DNA from: Gracilaria domingensis
Taxonomy: Eukaryota; Rhodophyta; Florideophyceae; Gracilariales; Gracilariaceae
Reading direction: 5' to 3'
Length of the DNA: 49,332 bases
Assembly: GCA_022539475.1 (NCBI GenBank)
Contig: VCMS01000062.1
Coordinates: 1-49,332 of the forward strand
The notes under the pieces are model-generated. The model did not search any database, was not told the DNA's origin, and was given only the letters and a program-made list of their open reading frames with translations. This document shows positions 31,090 through 41,398 of the stretch, one piece after another; position 1 is the stretch's first letter; every line of letters begins with the position of its first letter. Both the position numbers and the translations under genes were made by a program.

Positions 31090-31455
31090 GTGCCTTCAGA
31101 ACCCCAAGAAAGAACGGGACGCATCGCCTGTACGTCTAGATTCGCAGCGCGCAGCGGATGCCATGTAAGGACGACAATGTTGGGGAGAATCGGGGAGGTG
31201 ATGCGGCGGGAAGAGTTTCTGTTGTCGGCGCTGCTATCACATGGTCGTCGTTGCCCTGCTCTTAGGGGCGTTCCAGGAGTTTACGAAATTAAAAGTAGAA
31301 AAACAGTGAACGATTGCCGTTCAAAAAATTTATGGCTACCTGATTTTTGAAGATCTCGCCGGCGCTTGACAGAGTGGTGCGGTATTCATGAGCGGAGTCC
31401 ATGAACGATGACTAAGTTGGCCTCGTCCAAATCTTCTTCCTTGAATGACTGAACG

Positions 31456-32718
31456 ATGCAAATACCAACTTTACACAACCGCGGTTTTCTTCGACGCGCA
31501 CTTTTGCGCCCTCATGTGCTCCGAAAAACTCTCAAGCTACGTGCTCTAAGGCGAAAAGACCTAATTCTTTTACAGCTCTTGGTCTCTGTGTACAACGATG
31601 CTCATCGAAACAAAACATTGAAAACTGTTCTCCCCCGCCCTGTGTTCAATGCACAACATCACATGCAACATATTGTAGAGGACCAATTCAAGCGAATGTA
31701 TCGCTTAACAAAAGCACAATTTCGACTACTTTCTGACACACTAAGACCATCATTGAGAAGAACACAGCGTCAAGAATCAACAGCTTCAACGTCTTTAAAA
31801 GTAGAGCTGATGTTGTTTGTGACTCTACGCCTGCTGGCTGGGGCTAGTTACTTAGATGTTGGATGGACATACGTTCTTGGATCTAGTACTGTATACAGTC
31901 TTTTCGAGGAAACACTTTGTGCGCTAGATATTCTCTTACCAGAAATTCGGTTTCCAATTACGGAGCAAGAATGTCAAGAAAACGCGAACATGTTTACGCA
32001 AACACGTCGTTCTCCTATGTTTGGAGTGGTTGCAGCCCTGGATGGACTGGCGATAGAGATAACGAAGCCCCGAATGTCTGAGGTTAAAGATCCCAAGAAA
32101 TACTAAAATAGGAAGGGATTTTTCGCAGTTTGTGTCCAAGCCGCCGTCCAAGCAAACTACAAATTTTGTTTCGTTTCAGCAACACATTCAGGAGGGACTC
32201 ACGATTCTACAGCGTTTGCTTCGACAAAATTGTACGAAGTACTGAAAGGATCTAGTTTACCTGGCTGGGCAACTGTAGTTGCTGATGATGCCTATTCCAA
32301 TGAATGCAGAGTATTGACTGCGTATCCCGGGAAGAATTTAAGCGTACTGGAGGACACTTTCAATTCCTATTTGTCGTCTTGCAGGACAGTAGTTGAGCAA
32401 GCTTTTGGGATCTTGATTTGTCGCTTTAAAATATTCTGGTCTGCTATTCGATATCCTCTCTACAAAGTAACTCTGATTATTATCGTTGCGTGAAAATTGC
32501 ACAACTTTATAGTAGACACAGAAGATGGTGCTTCTTTTGAGACCCTGCCCAGTCATGTGGACAATAGTGTGCATGGTTCCCCCGTCGTTCATTTTCAGAA
32601 CATATTGCATACGGAATCGGAAAATATGCGGTCACGTAACAGAAGAAGAGAATCTACAGTGATGCGAGACAGCATCGCGCTTGAACTACAGCGATTGGGA
32701 TATATACGGCGAAGATAG
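31456..32718 (+). pseudogene. PIF/Harbinger-type DDE transposase with two stop codons
   Basis: One frame carries the whole family pattern: an N-terminal helical region, VVAALDGLAIEI (first catalytic Asp), NRKGFFAVCVQA, HDSTAF, VVADDAY (second Asp) and SSCRTVVEQAFGILICRFKIF (Glu region), then KLHNFIVDTED. Two nonsense codons interrupt it. The TAA at 32104-32106 falls in the usual YYNRKG block, and the TGA at 32491-32493 falls at the Cys before KLHNFI. Everything else is intact, so inactivation is recent. The Myb-like partner gene typical of Harbinger was not recognised. L22e starts 40 bases downstream. Confidence 0.7.
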
Positions 32719-32759
32719 GAAACGATTTGAACAACTCTATGTGATTTACGCTAAGCTAT

Positions 32760-33107
32760 ATGATCGCTTTGCATAGCGCCGCTGTGGCGTTCAACATTGT
32801 TGCGACAAAATCGCGACGTGGGATAGCAAGGAAGAGCTTGAAGTTTTTGAACGAACGGATCAAGGCGAGTAACAAGACCAATCAATTGGGTGATGCCGTC
32901 AAGGTATCGCGCGACAAGAATCGTATCACTGTCGAAGCGAACATCAAGTTCCCCAAAAGGTATCTCAAATACCTCACTAAAAAGTTCCTCAAGAAGCAAA
33001 ACGTACGCGACTGGATGCGCGTAGTAGCATTCGACAAGAACACGTACGAACTACGCTACTTTAACATCAGCGAGGACCTGGACGACGACGAATCCGACGA
33101 CGAATAA
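32760..33107 (+). CDS. RPL22: Ribosomal protein L22e (eL22), N terminus missing or on another exon
   Basis: From about residue 25 the protein is a clear eL22: [17 protein letters not shown], then [33 protein letters not shown] and an acidic Asp/Glu tail. It is a structural component of the cytosolic 60S subunit. The first ~24 residues of this frame do not resemble the family, whose conserved start (FTIDC...PVED) is absent. The real coding part therefore begins near 32830, after a 5' exon or a break. A Harbinger transposase ends 40 bases upstream, so insertion into an intron or truncation are both possible. The stop is followed by a normal-looking 3' region with no poly-A, which speaks against a retrocopy. 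Confidence 0.75.
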   Translation: MIALHSAAVAFNIVATKSRRGIARKSLKFLNERIKASNKTNQLGDAVKVSRDKNRITVEANIKFPKRYLKYLTKKFLKKQNVRDWMRVVAFDKNTYELRYFNISEDLDDDESDDE

Positions 33108-33752
33108 ACTGCGCGCGCCCGCAGCTACTGTCTACGTGCCACTAGTCTCGCATCCATGTAAACGTCCAAACGTCCCACTACGCACGGCAGCCCCCCCTTC
33201 TTTCTTGCTTTCCTTTTTGTCTATTCTATCTCGAACAGGAATCAAGAAGGGCAACAGTTCTCGCTGGAGTAAAGAAATTCTATGTTTATGGTTCAATGAC
33301 GAGCGAAGATAATATGGGGTAATTGTTCATCGTTCTTATCGATGACGTCCTCTGCGTTCATTATGTCGAGCAAAACACAAAGTTCTCATTAGTTTGTCTT
33401 GCACACCATCTCATCGCAAACTGGTGGTCAAGGGCAACTGCGTTATCGATGTATTAGGATGTCGATACTGGCCTTGTTGGGGAGCCCAATACGTTCAACT
33501 CGATCGCGGTTCACCGCACCCGCTGCTGGCGGCGTCGACATTCTCAGGTCCTACGTATAGTATACCACGAAGAGTGAAGAGATTGGCACATGAAACACAG
33601 CCTCACATTCTTCTTCACCACATACCCATCTGAAGCAAACTCATCATCCCTAAACTTGTGCAGCGCGACAGCGCAGACAGAAGAAGCAATTTTGTTTCCT
33701 ATCAAGTCGAGCCTCCATCCAAAACCGTAACTCATAATAAACTCTAATAGTT
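33108..33752. other. Intergenic stretch between L22e and the minus-strand ORF
   Basis: It contains the presumed L22e 3' UTR, a C/T-rich tract (33190-33220) and no supported gene. The two genes are convergent. Confidence 0.5.
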
Positions 33753-35129
33753 CTATTTATTGCCAAGTTTCGTGAACAATCGCTTCAAGCTTTGCTCTAA
33801 AACTATCCGCTCGTCGGTATCGTCTGTCTTCTCCATTTGAGCTCGCAACGCAGAAATAGCATCTACAGTTGCTCTCGTGAAACGAGCATCTGCTTCAAAC
33901 GCTTCGAATTGCATTTTGTCACGCTCCGCCTCCTCCAATTCCTTCGCTACGTCAGCATCTTGAGGCCTAAGAGCCGAAATTAGACTTCGTACTCCAGAAT
34001 GACTAGAATCTGCTGCTGACATTCTTAGTCGCTTTGATCGAGGCTCACCAATCTCTCTTCCTCCAAATCCATATCCGCGCAGTGGTGTACCGACTCCTTC
34101 TTCTCTTCGTGCATCAGAATTTAAGGCACGCGTTGCTAGCGGTTCCAAGACAGGATAAACTTTCAGAAAGCAAAACGCATACATGATATAACTTTTACCA
34201 TCAGCGAAACCAGCGAAGGCATCAGGATCTCCTTGCCCTGAAGCCTCATACCTTGTCAATGCAGTTCCATACTCACTCTTGAAGGCTCCAAATTTCCTCT
34301 TCAATGTTCCGGCATCGCGAATATGAGGACGTCTTGCAGGGTTGAGAAAACCTATATCGCTCAACGTCACTCCTCCAGCCACTGTACCGACTGCAACTGG
34401 TCGAAATTGACCGTCATTAAAGAGAGGTGCAATATGCTCGGTCCAAGGGTCTTCCTGCTCCTGATCAAGTTCCGTTCTAGTCATGCATTCCGTAAGCTTT
34501 TGTCGGGTCGAGGCCATGCGCGCGTCTGCTAAGACATGCAAAAGTCTACAATACTCTCCGCTTTCAAACGTGGGCTGACGTGTATCGGAAGAATGTGTCG
34601 GAACTGCGTCTTCGCCTAGGTTTGGCTGCCCTACAACAACTTCTCCATGTTCAAATATGGGTACATCTCCGCGGAGCCACAATACCTGTTCGTGCCCATC
34701 TGGAGCTTTCCGGATCCGTACGGTAGTCGAGGGAATGCTGAAAATGTCTGCAAAATCTCTGTGACTTTGGTCGCTTGAGCTTTCAATTAGTTGTAGTAGA
34801 GCGGCAAACGTTACGGATCTCTGAACCATTTTAACGGCCACAATCCATAGTTTTGTTGCTTGCTTGGCATTGTGGCCACCTAGTACATTTAGGAACTTTA
34901 GAGCTTGCTTGAATTTGTTGTTAGACAACTTAGCCTGTCTCAGTAAAGCCAAACCTTGACATAGAGTTGGAGGAGGTGTATTTGTTAAACACGGTTGCTG
35001 CGATTCTGACGAATGCGCTTGCGTTTGGCGTTGGACACCACTGGTCTCGGATACGTTATGTTCCGCGAATTGTGATGACGGGTTCTGTGTGCCAGCTTCA
35101 TTTTGTTGTGGCAAGGGTACGCGTTCCAT
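33753..35129 (-). CDS. Unknown 458-aa protein, possibly transposon-associated
   Basis: A single intact frame starts at an ATG at 35129. The N terminus is Gln/Ser-rich. A helical region (residues about 60-115, FKQALKFLNVLGGHNAKQATKLW) is followed by a middle segment, GTLKRKFGAFKSEYGTALTRYEASGQGDPDAFAGF, that resembles Myb/SANT-like modules reported beside transposases in algae and oomycetes. This resemblance is from memory and weak. A C-terminal coiled coil (KELEEAERDKMQFEAFEAD...LEQSLKRLFTKL) ends it. It could be the DNA-binding partner of an element such as the nearby Harbinger, but it lies beyond the L22e gene and in the opposite strand. Confidence 0.5.
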   Translation of the reverse strand: MERVPLPQQNEAGTQNPSSQFAEHNVSETSGVQRQTQAHSSESQQPCLTNTPPPTLCQGLALLRQAKLSNNKFKQALKFLNVLGGHNAKQATKLWIVAVKMVQRSVTFAALLQLIESSSDQSHRDFADIFSIPSTTVRIRKAPDGHEQVLWLRGDVPIFEHGEVVVGQPNLGEDAVPTHSSDTRQPTFESGEYCRLLHVLADARMASTRQKLTECMTRTELDQEQEDPWTEHIAPLFNDGQFRPVAVGTVAGGVTLSDIGFLNPARRPHIRDAGTLKRKFGAFKSEYGTALTRYEASGQGDPDAFAGFADGKSYIMYAFCFLKVYPVLEPLATRALNSDARREEGVGTPLRGYGFGGREIGEPRSKRLRMSAADSSHSGVRSLISALRPQDADVAKELEEAERDKMQFEAFEADARFTRATVDAISALRAQMEKTDDTDERIVLEQSLKRLFTKLGNK

Positions 35130-35484
35130 GCCATTGACGGGGAAGACAAAAATCTTTGCAGCGCCGGAGGATATGCAACCGTGTGTGACGATTGTTACGT
35201 TGACTGGGAAACATTTGGTGTCGCAGTCAAGAAACGGAGCTGGAAAGCCACCGACACAACGTGTACGACACTGATTGTCTGGCTTCGTGTTTCCAGATTT
35301 CTTTTAATCGTTTCGTAAACTCCTGGAACGCCCCTTATTATTTGCAGCGACGTTGGGAGGACACTTGTACGCCGAGGCGAGTAACAAATGATGTAGCCAA
35401 TTCAATTAAAATAATTCTTGAGACTTCCGGAGTCTGCCATCAGGTGTTGCGCACGTGGCGACATGCGTGTTGATCAAATAAAGT
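35130..35484. other. Intergenic stretch upstream of the 458-aa ORF
   Basis: Only shadow-type short ORFs are seen. It presumably holds the promoter of the minus-strand gene. Confidence 0.4.
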
Positions 35485-35710
35485 AATTGCATGATTTTTT
35501 GGGACAGTGCCGGTGAGTTCCGTCCCTGGGGTAGCGCGAATGCCGCACGTTGCACCGAAATGCGGAAAACCAAGCGAAATTGGGCGCTTTGCGGAGACTG
35601 CGAATCAGGTGTCGGCTTGCCTCTGCGCGGCCTAGAAGCGGAGATACAGCCGATTCTTTGTTTTTGGTCCAAAATCCAATTGGCATACCGTTTCAAAAAA
35701 TCATGCAATT
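35485..35710. mobile_element. 226-bp MITE-like element with perfect 17-bp inverted ends
   Basis: AATTGCATGATTTTTTG at 35485-35501 is exactly matched in inverted form at 35694-35710. The interior is more GC-rich than the ends and holds no gene. No clear target-site duplication is visible in the flanks. The size and ends are typical of a nonautonomous DNA transposon. The family is not assignable; the ends do not match a motif I recognise. Confidence 0.55.
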
Positions 35711-35907
35711 CCCTTCAGATTTTTTGGCCCGCTGCGCAGTGACGGGCGCGGCATTTGCGCTGTAAGGCGGACGATGGCTTATTTAGTAAGCTGTGTTAGC
35801 CAGTTAGGGAGATAGTTAGAGCGTCGGATAGCGAAAATATCGGCGTAGATTGTTAATTGTCGGCCGTTGTTAGCTTGTTGGGAACTATGCCACTATGCCA
35901 GGGTGCC
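35711..35907. other. Probable 3' region of the second chromovirus
   Basis: This is a short gene-free stretch containing TTAGC/TTAG words and lying just past the integrase stop. A 3' LTR fragment is possible but unproven. Confidence 0.3.
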
Positions 35908-37790
35908 TTACGAGTCATACGGCCCCTCTTTAAAGGCCCGCTCCGTGCGCCCCTGTTTCCTCCAGAACCTGCGGATAAAGTTCTCTGGGATGTGGTGGCG
36001 TGGCTCCCACTGGTTATAGGCAGGTAGATACCCGTACCAGCGGACCTTATAGATGACATTTCCGTCATCATCGATGCCAGCGGAGACGATGTGGTCGACT
36101 ACATACTCCTTCGGCATCACCTCTTCTGGCATATCCATAGTATTCAATGGACCCCAGCCAGACGGATCCAGTTGAACTTCCGGCCCAGAGTGCTCTGTTT
36201 TCATGGAGAGACTGTCATCCAAAGGTGTGAACACCTCCTCCGGGAGGTCCATCTCATTCAAAGGGGCACGACCACTGGCGTTTTCGCTATCGTTGGCAGT
36301 TGCCAACGGCATGGTGTGACTCACGGAGGGGTCCGCGCTTACCACCTTTGGCGTAGATCCTGGAATAGAGCCGGCGGTTACTGAGCCACTGGGAGGGACG
36401 CTTGGAGCGTTCTTAGCCGGAGCGTCGGGGGAAGCGTTGGAAGTCTCTGTGCCTGATGGGGAGTCACCTATTGGAGAGCACGCCTCTTTAGTCGGAGGCT
36501 TGGCCGCTGGCTGTAGCTGGTTACCGCTGTTGGGGGACGTTTCTACGGTGGGTATCGTTCCTTCTTCCGGTACCATCGGGGCAGCGGAAACACGGTCAAC
36601 TGTTACGGTGTCCTCTAGGCCATCTCGCTCGATCACAACCGTGTCTGAGGTAGAACGGAAGACCTTGTAAGGTCCTGTAGACTTCGGAAGTAGTTTCCTC
36701 GAGGCTTGTTCTAGTTCATCCAATTGCTTCTCCGAGGCAGCCCTGTCCAGGTAGACCATCCTCCCAGCCTTGAAGGAAGGAGTGTAGCGAACGGCTTTAT
36801 CGAAGTTTGCCTTGTACCTGAGTTGGGCTCGCGTAAGCGTGGTGCGAGCCGAATGGAGTATATCATCAATCCTTCGGCGTGCGTATCGTTTAGCCTGCGT
36901 CGGAGTCATACCTTCGGTGATGTCCTGAGGGAACCAAGAGGACTTCACATCCACTGCCAATGGTAATGGCTGCCGAGTCAAAGTGAGATCAAATGGAGTG
37001 GTACCAGTGGATTTATGCACCTGATTGTTGTAGGCTTAACCAATGGTTCAACGTAGTCGTCCCAATCTAATTGGTGCTCAGCAGTGTAGTGTACCAAACG
37101 GTTAACCAGCGTTTTGTTGAACCGCTCGGCCTGTCCATTGGTCTGCGGATGATAAGCTGTCGTCGTGACATGCTTGATACCTAAGGTAGCACAGACGTGC
37201 GAAAAGAACTTCGACACGAACTGACTACCATTATCCGTCAGGAGATAGAGAGGCAATCCATAAGGATAAACCCAGTGCGTAAGGAACGCCATTGCCACAT
37301 CCGTTGCGGCAGTGTTCTTCAGCGGGATAGCCCTTGTGTTTTTGGTAAACCTGTCGGTGACAACCAGGATGAACTGATTGCCATGCACCGACTTCGGGAG
37401 TGGCCCAAGGATATCCATTGCGATAAATTCCAAAGGATCAGCAGCTGAGAACAACTTGAGCTTAGCCTAATGGCGCGCTCGAGTCCCACGAACCTTTGCG
37501 CAAGAAGTACAGGTCTTCGCCGTGTTCCAAAGGTCATTAGCCATAAACGGATAGTAGAAATGCTTCCTAAGGGTTTGATACATCCGAGTACCTCCAGGAT
37601 GACCAGCAAACCGTGGATAGTGTGCCAAATAGAGGAATCGAGCCTGAAGGGACTTGGGAATAACTTTTTGGATAGAACCATCTAGTGGAGACCTTCGGCA
37701 AAGTAGTCCGAACCGGTCGACGTCAAAGAGGCATCCCTTCGCCTGTGTTCTGCAAAGTGGAATATAGTCTGTTCGCTTTGGAAACTAAGC
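35908..37790 (-). mobile_element. pol: 5'-truncated Ty3/gypsy chromovirus: integrase and chromodomain only
   Basis: From about 37760 downward on the minus strand the reading starts inside the pre-integrase linker (RRSPLDGSIQKVIPKSL) and runs through the zinc-binding region (RFLYLAHYPRFAGHPGG, CTSCAK). The catalytic core at 36978-37454 contains FIAMDILGPLPK, LLTDNGSQFVSKFF and NGQAERFNKTL, so all three D,D,E residues are intact. After a one-base shift near 37040 the C-terminal half follows (35908-37020) with GPY/F (LLPKSTGPYKVFR), a long Ser/Pro linker and a chromodomain (YVVDHIV, YKVRWYGYLPAYNQWEP). It is related to the element at 23-28 kb but diverged. RT, protease and Gag are missing. Confidence 0.7.
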
Positions 37791-38366
37791 TAGTTTTGGG
37801 GCTATTTGGGGCGCGCGAGGGGGTAGCAAAGGCTGGCACTCAAAAAATTAAGAAATTTTGGAATATTAAATTCCATTTCGCGCAGTTTAGTTCTTGGGTC
37901 CCCTAGTTTTTTCTAGAGGTTCTAGTTCGTCGCACCACCCCATTCACTCTTTTCGGCGACCCTCTCTCAAAACTGCACTCGTGCTAGTTTGCCTTTCCAT
38001 TTTCTCTCATGCTGCAATGCCAATCGCAACTCATCCCACCTCAATCATCCCATCACTTCTTCCCAGTCCACACCACCCCCGCTATTTACCCATTTCTCGC
38101 CAATCACGCGTTTGCATCCTCTCTCTCCGTCTCCGCAAACGTCATTTTGTAGAAGTCAGGTGGACAACCCTCCCCCTTCTCGTATACCCGCCTCGCCCCA
38201 AAACGGCTTCAAATCCCTCCCATCCTTCTCTCCTCCTGTCCCCTCAGAATCCCCTTCGCAGTCCACGCTACCTCCGCCGCACTCCTAAACCCAGTCACCA
38301 CCGGAGCTCTGACTCCCTCCCGCGGCACCTCCTCCACCACCTTCTTCATCTCCTTACGCCTCTTCT

Positions 38367-39137
38367 TCAGACGGCTCTTCCCATCCCCAACCCCACCACC
38401 CTTTGTCTTCGGTGCACAGGAGACCCCTTCTGCACCGCTACCCTTCCCACACTTCCCTTCTCCGTCTTTCCCTCCACAGCTCCTTTCACCGTCTCCTCTT
38501 CCACCAATCTTTGCCTCTTGCACAGCTCCTTCACCTCCTTCTCCAGCACGTCCAACCTCTCGTTCAGAACCCTATTCTCCTCCCGCAACTCTCCAACCTC
38601 CCTTCCCGCACACTCCACTATCCCATACACATGATTTCTCATCTCCACTCCCAATACCGACAACGAATTCCGCAGGCTCGAAATCGCCTCAACCGAAACA
38701 CCACTACCACCCCCACTCAGCACCACACCGCCCATTTCCGTTACAATCTCCACAATTCCATCGTCCAGTTGCTCCTTCATCACCAACCCCAACATCCCCA
38801 CTCTCGCCTTCATCTCCCCCACAAACCGCATCTCCCTATCACCCTCTCCGCCCCCACTCTCTATCTGGTCTCCAACCTCTAACTGACTCAGATGCACCGC
38901 ATCCCTTCTCTCCATTGCGACTCCCTCCACCTCCAATTCTACCCCCTTCTCCACCTCATCACCATCCCCTCTCCTCGCCTCACACTTCTTTCCTTCATCA
39001 GCCACTTCCTTCTTCTGCGACATCCGACCAGCCGCCGTAATCACGTCCTCTTCCCGCTTTGGTGACGGCTTCTGCGGTACCTCCTCCCCCTCCAACAGCG
39101 CCAACAGCTCCTCATCCTTCACGTATCCGTTCGACAT
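38367..39137 (-). CDS. Unknown coiled-coil protein
   Basis: I take the ATG at 39137 (MSNGYVKDEELLALLEGEEV) as the start; 18 upstream codons in frame look like leader. The protein of about 256 aa is rich in Glu/Lys/Gly/Val, with a leucine-heptad coiled coil near the C terminus (REVGELREENRVLNERLDVLEKEVKEL). The opposite strand also has long frames here, but they are Ser/Pro/His-only and look like shadows. Past the stop at 38367 a neighbouring minus frame (38209-38523) reads basic and helical (KSRLKKRRKEMKKVVEEV), so the coding end may be shifted by an indel or intron. It is the first of the compact gene group at 38-48 kb. Confidence 0.5.
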   Translation of the reverse strand: MSNGYVKDEELLALLEGEEVPQKPSPKREEDVITAAGRMSQKKEVADEGKKCEARRGDGDEVEKGVELEVEGVAMERRDAVHLSQLEVGDQIESGGGEGDREMRFVGEMKARVGMLGLVMKEQLDDGIVEIVTEMGGVVLSGGGSGVSVEAISSLRNSLSVLGVEMRNHVYGIVECAGREVGELREENRVLNERLDVLEKEVKELCKRQRLVEEETVKGAVEGKTEKGSVGRVAVQKGSPVHRRQRVVGLGMGRAV

Positions 39138-39436
39138 CTTCAGAAGAAGAAGTAGTAGTTGGATCGAAGTTTCCGCTGCGATACAGTGCAATCGAGCTAA
39201 ACTGTGCTATCTACCCCCACTGTCCAACCACACGGGCTATATCCAGCACCATGATTGTCCCTGTTTCCCTCATCCCATTTCCCGCCAAAACATCTACTGT
39301 ACACCTTCGCACATTCCACTATTTGAGCGCCACCTCTGTGTCTCCTCTTTCGCTCTCACATAATCCCCACCCACTTCGCCTCGACCGGCGATAATTTTCT
39401 CTTCCACCATAACCCCACTCGATGGTTATAGCAAAA

Positions 39437-39745
39437 CAGGAAGATATTGCCAGTGGAGGCAAGCTAGGGACTAGTGATTGTACTTAGAGTTGCTCACCCT
39501 CTGTTTCGATTGGGGGCATGTTCTTCTTCCGTCACATCCTGTGTGGGTTGTGACAAAAAAAGAATATGTCACCACTCGACACCGGATGGGTAACAATGGT
39601 AGCACGTAGAGTAGTTCATCCTCCCTCTCAGCGTCCACTGGGGATATATTGATGTTCTCTCACATCCTTTCCCGGTTGGGATACAAGAGAAATACATCTC
39701 CAATGGAGACGGAGAATATAGTCGTGATAACACGTAAAGGTAACA
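39437..39745. repeat. About 2.3 diverged tandem copies of a ~128-bp unit
   Basis: Shared words recur with a period of 127-128 bases: TCACATCCT at 39532 and 39660, GGTTG after each, CACGTA at 39603 and 39731, and a CCAxTGGAG-like block near 39450, 39570 and 39700. There is no ORF across it. It lies just downstream of the epimerase fragment's 3' end. Confidence 0.5.
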
Positions 39746-39777
39746 ATGTAATAAACAATAAATTTATGCTACTATCT

Positions 39778-40098
39778 CTAACCAACCTTTCGAAAACCAG
39801 CTATGACATGAGCTGGGTTACTCGAGCCAAAGATGGCAGATCCTGCAACTGAAATGTTTGCACCGGCCTTCACTACTCCTCTCACAGTACTCAGTCCAAT
39901 ACCCCCATCCACCTGTATCCCTATTCTTGGGTACAACTCCCTTGCATGTCGCACCTTATCAAGAACACCCTCCATAAACGCCTGTCCTCCAAACCCTGGC
40001 TCCACCGTCATCAACAATAAAATGTCTACAACTCCTTCCTTCATAAGTGCTTTTACGACCTTTATAGACGTATTCGGGCGCAACCCAACTCCATCCTT
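39778..40098 (-). pseudogene. rpe: C-terminal half of ribulose-phosphate 3-epimerase
   Basis: The frame matches the second half of ribulose-5-phosphate 3-epimerase, an enzyme of the pentose phosphate and Calvin cycles: GVGLRPNTSIKVV, LLLMTVEPGFGGQAFM, YPRIGIQVDGGIG (catalytic Asp region), and GANISVAGSAIFGSSNP. A TAA lies in frame seven codons before GVGLRP, and the ~115 N-terminal residues, including the metal-binding His and first catalytic Asp, are absent. The 400 bases upstream do not contain them in any minus frame that I checked, and no good splice acceptor precedes the fragment. It is therefore probably a truncated copy, unless a distant 5' exon exists. The start codon of the intact open part is unclear. 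Confidence 0.65.
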
Positions 40099-40495
40099 TT
40101 AATTATGGCAATCCGAGTGAAGCTATAAAACCCGTTCACGTCATTTATGAAGCCAAAATGGCTCCTCTCATCCTGTATTCAAGCTCCCCGTAACTCGTAC
40201 TTTACAACTACTTTACAACTCAGGTTCGAAATCAGTTTCATTCATTGCACACTTTCTACTCTTCCACCTACTTTTCATAAAACATCATCACACTTTGTGG
40301 CTTGTCGTCTCATACAAGCCCTATCATTCATTCAGTACAATCACATATCATACATTTCGCTCACTTTCACAAAGTGAACCATGTTCCCGTTCTGCGCTTC
40401 CCAACCGTTTGTACTTAAGTATCAATCTTTAGCCCAGCAGTTCTCAGCCCCATCTTTCATTTTTATCGTCACCCAAAAACATTCGAACACTTGCA
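40099..40495. other. Intergenic stretch between epimerase fragment and reductase-like gene
   Basis: It is AC/CT-rich and shows no gene; it probably holds the promoter and 5' UTR of the plus-strand gene at 40496. Confidence 0.45.
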
Positions 40496-41398
40496 ATGAA
40501 CTCCCAGTCCGACATGCCTTCCACTCCGCCTCCGAGTCCCAGATACTCTGACGTCCCTCAGGCCTCATCTCCCGCCCGAAGGACTCGGGCCGTTATTGTT
40601 GGAAGGGGGCGTATAGGTACCATGCTGGCGAACGAAGAAGATACGGTCATTTCCGCACACGAATTCTGCAGCATGGCTGCTACCTCTCATCTTTCTGATG
40701 TACCGATACTAGTTTGTGGAAGAACGAACACCCTGGAGACCGTAATTCAGGCTTGCCCTTGTTCGCTCAGAGAGAATCTCGTTTTCTTCCAGAATGGAGA
40801 CATCATACCATTGCTTTCGAAGCTCACTGTGGACAAATGTTCAAAAGTTGTCTTACACGTTGGTGTCCCCTCAAGAAACGCAGCTCCGCAGGATGGTGTC
40901 ACTCCTCAAAGTCCGGATGGTCTCACTGTCGCAACAGGAAAGTGGGCCTCCAACGTTGCAGACAGGTTTAGGTCTATGGGTCTCACTTGCGGAGTTGTCG
41001 ACGAAGACACATTTCTCGTAAGCTATTATGAGAAGCTCGTGTGGCTATCAGCGTTCAACATCGTCGGGGCCTCAAGAGGTTTCATTCCTGTGGACGTAGT
41101 CGCTACGGAGTGCAGTACGGTTGTGCTCACAATAATGAAAGAGCTGTTGAAGATAGTTTCGCTTAAGACAGCTACTACTTTCAACCTGGAAGAGACCGTT
41201 GGGCGACTTCTTGCATATGGGAAAACTCTCGTTGGCTTCCCTACTTCTTTCTCCGACTTTCAGTCTAGGAACGCGTACTTCTACGACTTTTCCTGCCAAG
41301 AAAGAAACATTCTAGGCGGTGACCCCGCTCCTTTTCATACAAACTACGTCAACGTTGTTAGGGAAAAGTTATCCCCCTCCCCATTCCCCCAGCTTTGA
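40496..41398 (+). CDS. Ketopantoate reductase (PanE/ApbA)-like protein
   Basis: This is a 300-aa intact, intronless frame. After a Pro/Ser-rich leader (1-30) comes a Rossmann start, RAVIVGRGRIGTML, whose GxGxxG (36-41) binds NAD(P). Residues 178-192 (YEKLVWLSAFNIVGA) match the ApbA C-terminal helix in which a Lys (here about K180) is catalytic. PanE enzymes reduce 2-dehydropantoate to pantoate for CoA synthesis. The middle of this protein is diverged, so another NAD(P)-dependent substrate is equally likely. It ends 550 bases before the HAD gene on the same strand. Confidence 0.5.
   Translation: MNSQSDMPSTPPPSPRYSDVPQASSPARRTRAVIVGRGRIGTMLANEEDTVISAHEFCSMAATSHLSDVPILVCGRTNTLETVIQACPCSLRENLVFFQNGDIIPLLSKLTVDKCSKVVLHVGVPSRNAAPQDGVTPQSPDGLTVATGKWASNVADRFRSMGLTCGVVDEDTFLVSYYEKLVWLSAFNIVGASRGFIPVDVVATECSTVVLTIMKELLKIVSLKTATTFNLEETVGRLLAYGKTLVGFPTSFSDFQSRNAYFYDFSCQERNILGGDPAPFHTNYVNVVREKLSPSPFPQL

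Noticed and set aside
37894..38882. Plus-strand ORFs rich in Ser, Pro, His and Leu
   Set aside because: They mirror the minus-strand coiled-coil gene and have repetitive shadow composition; the minus strand has a heptad pattern and a sensible start.
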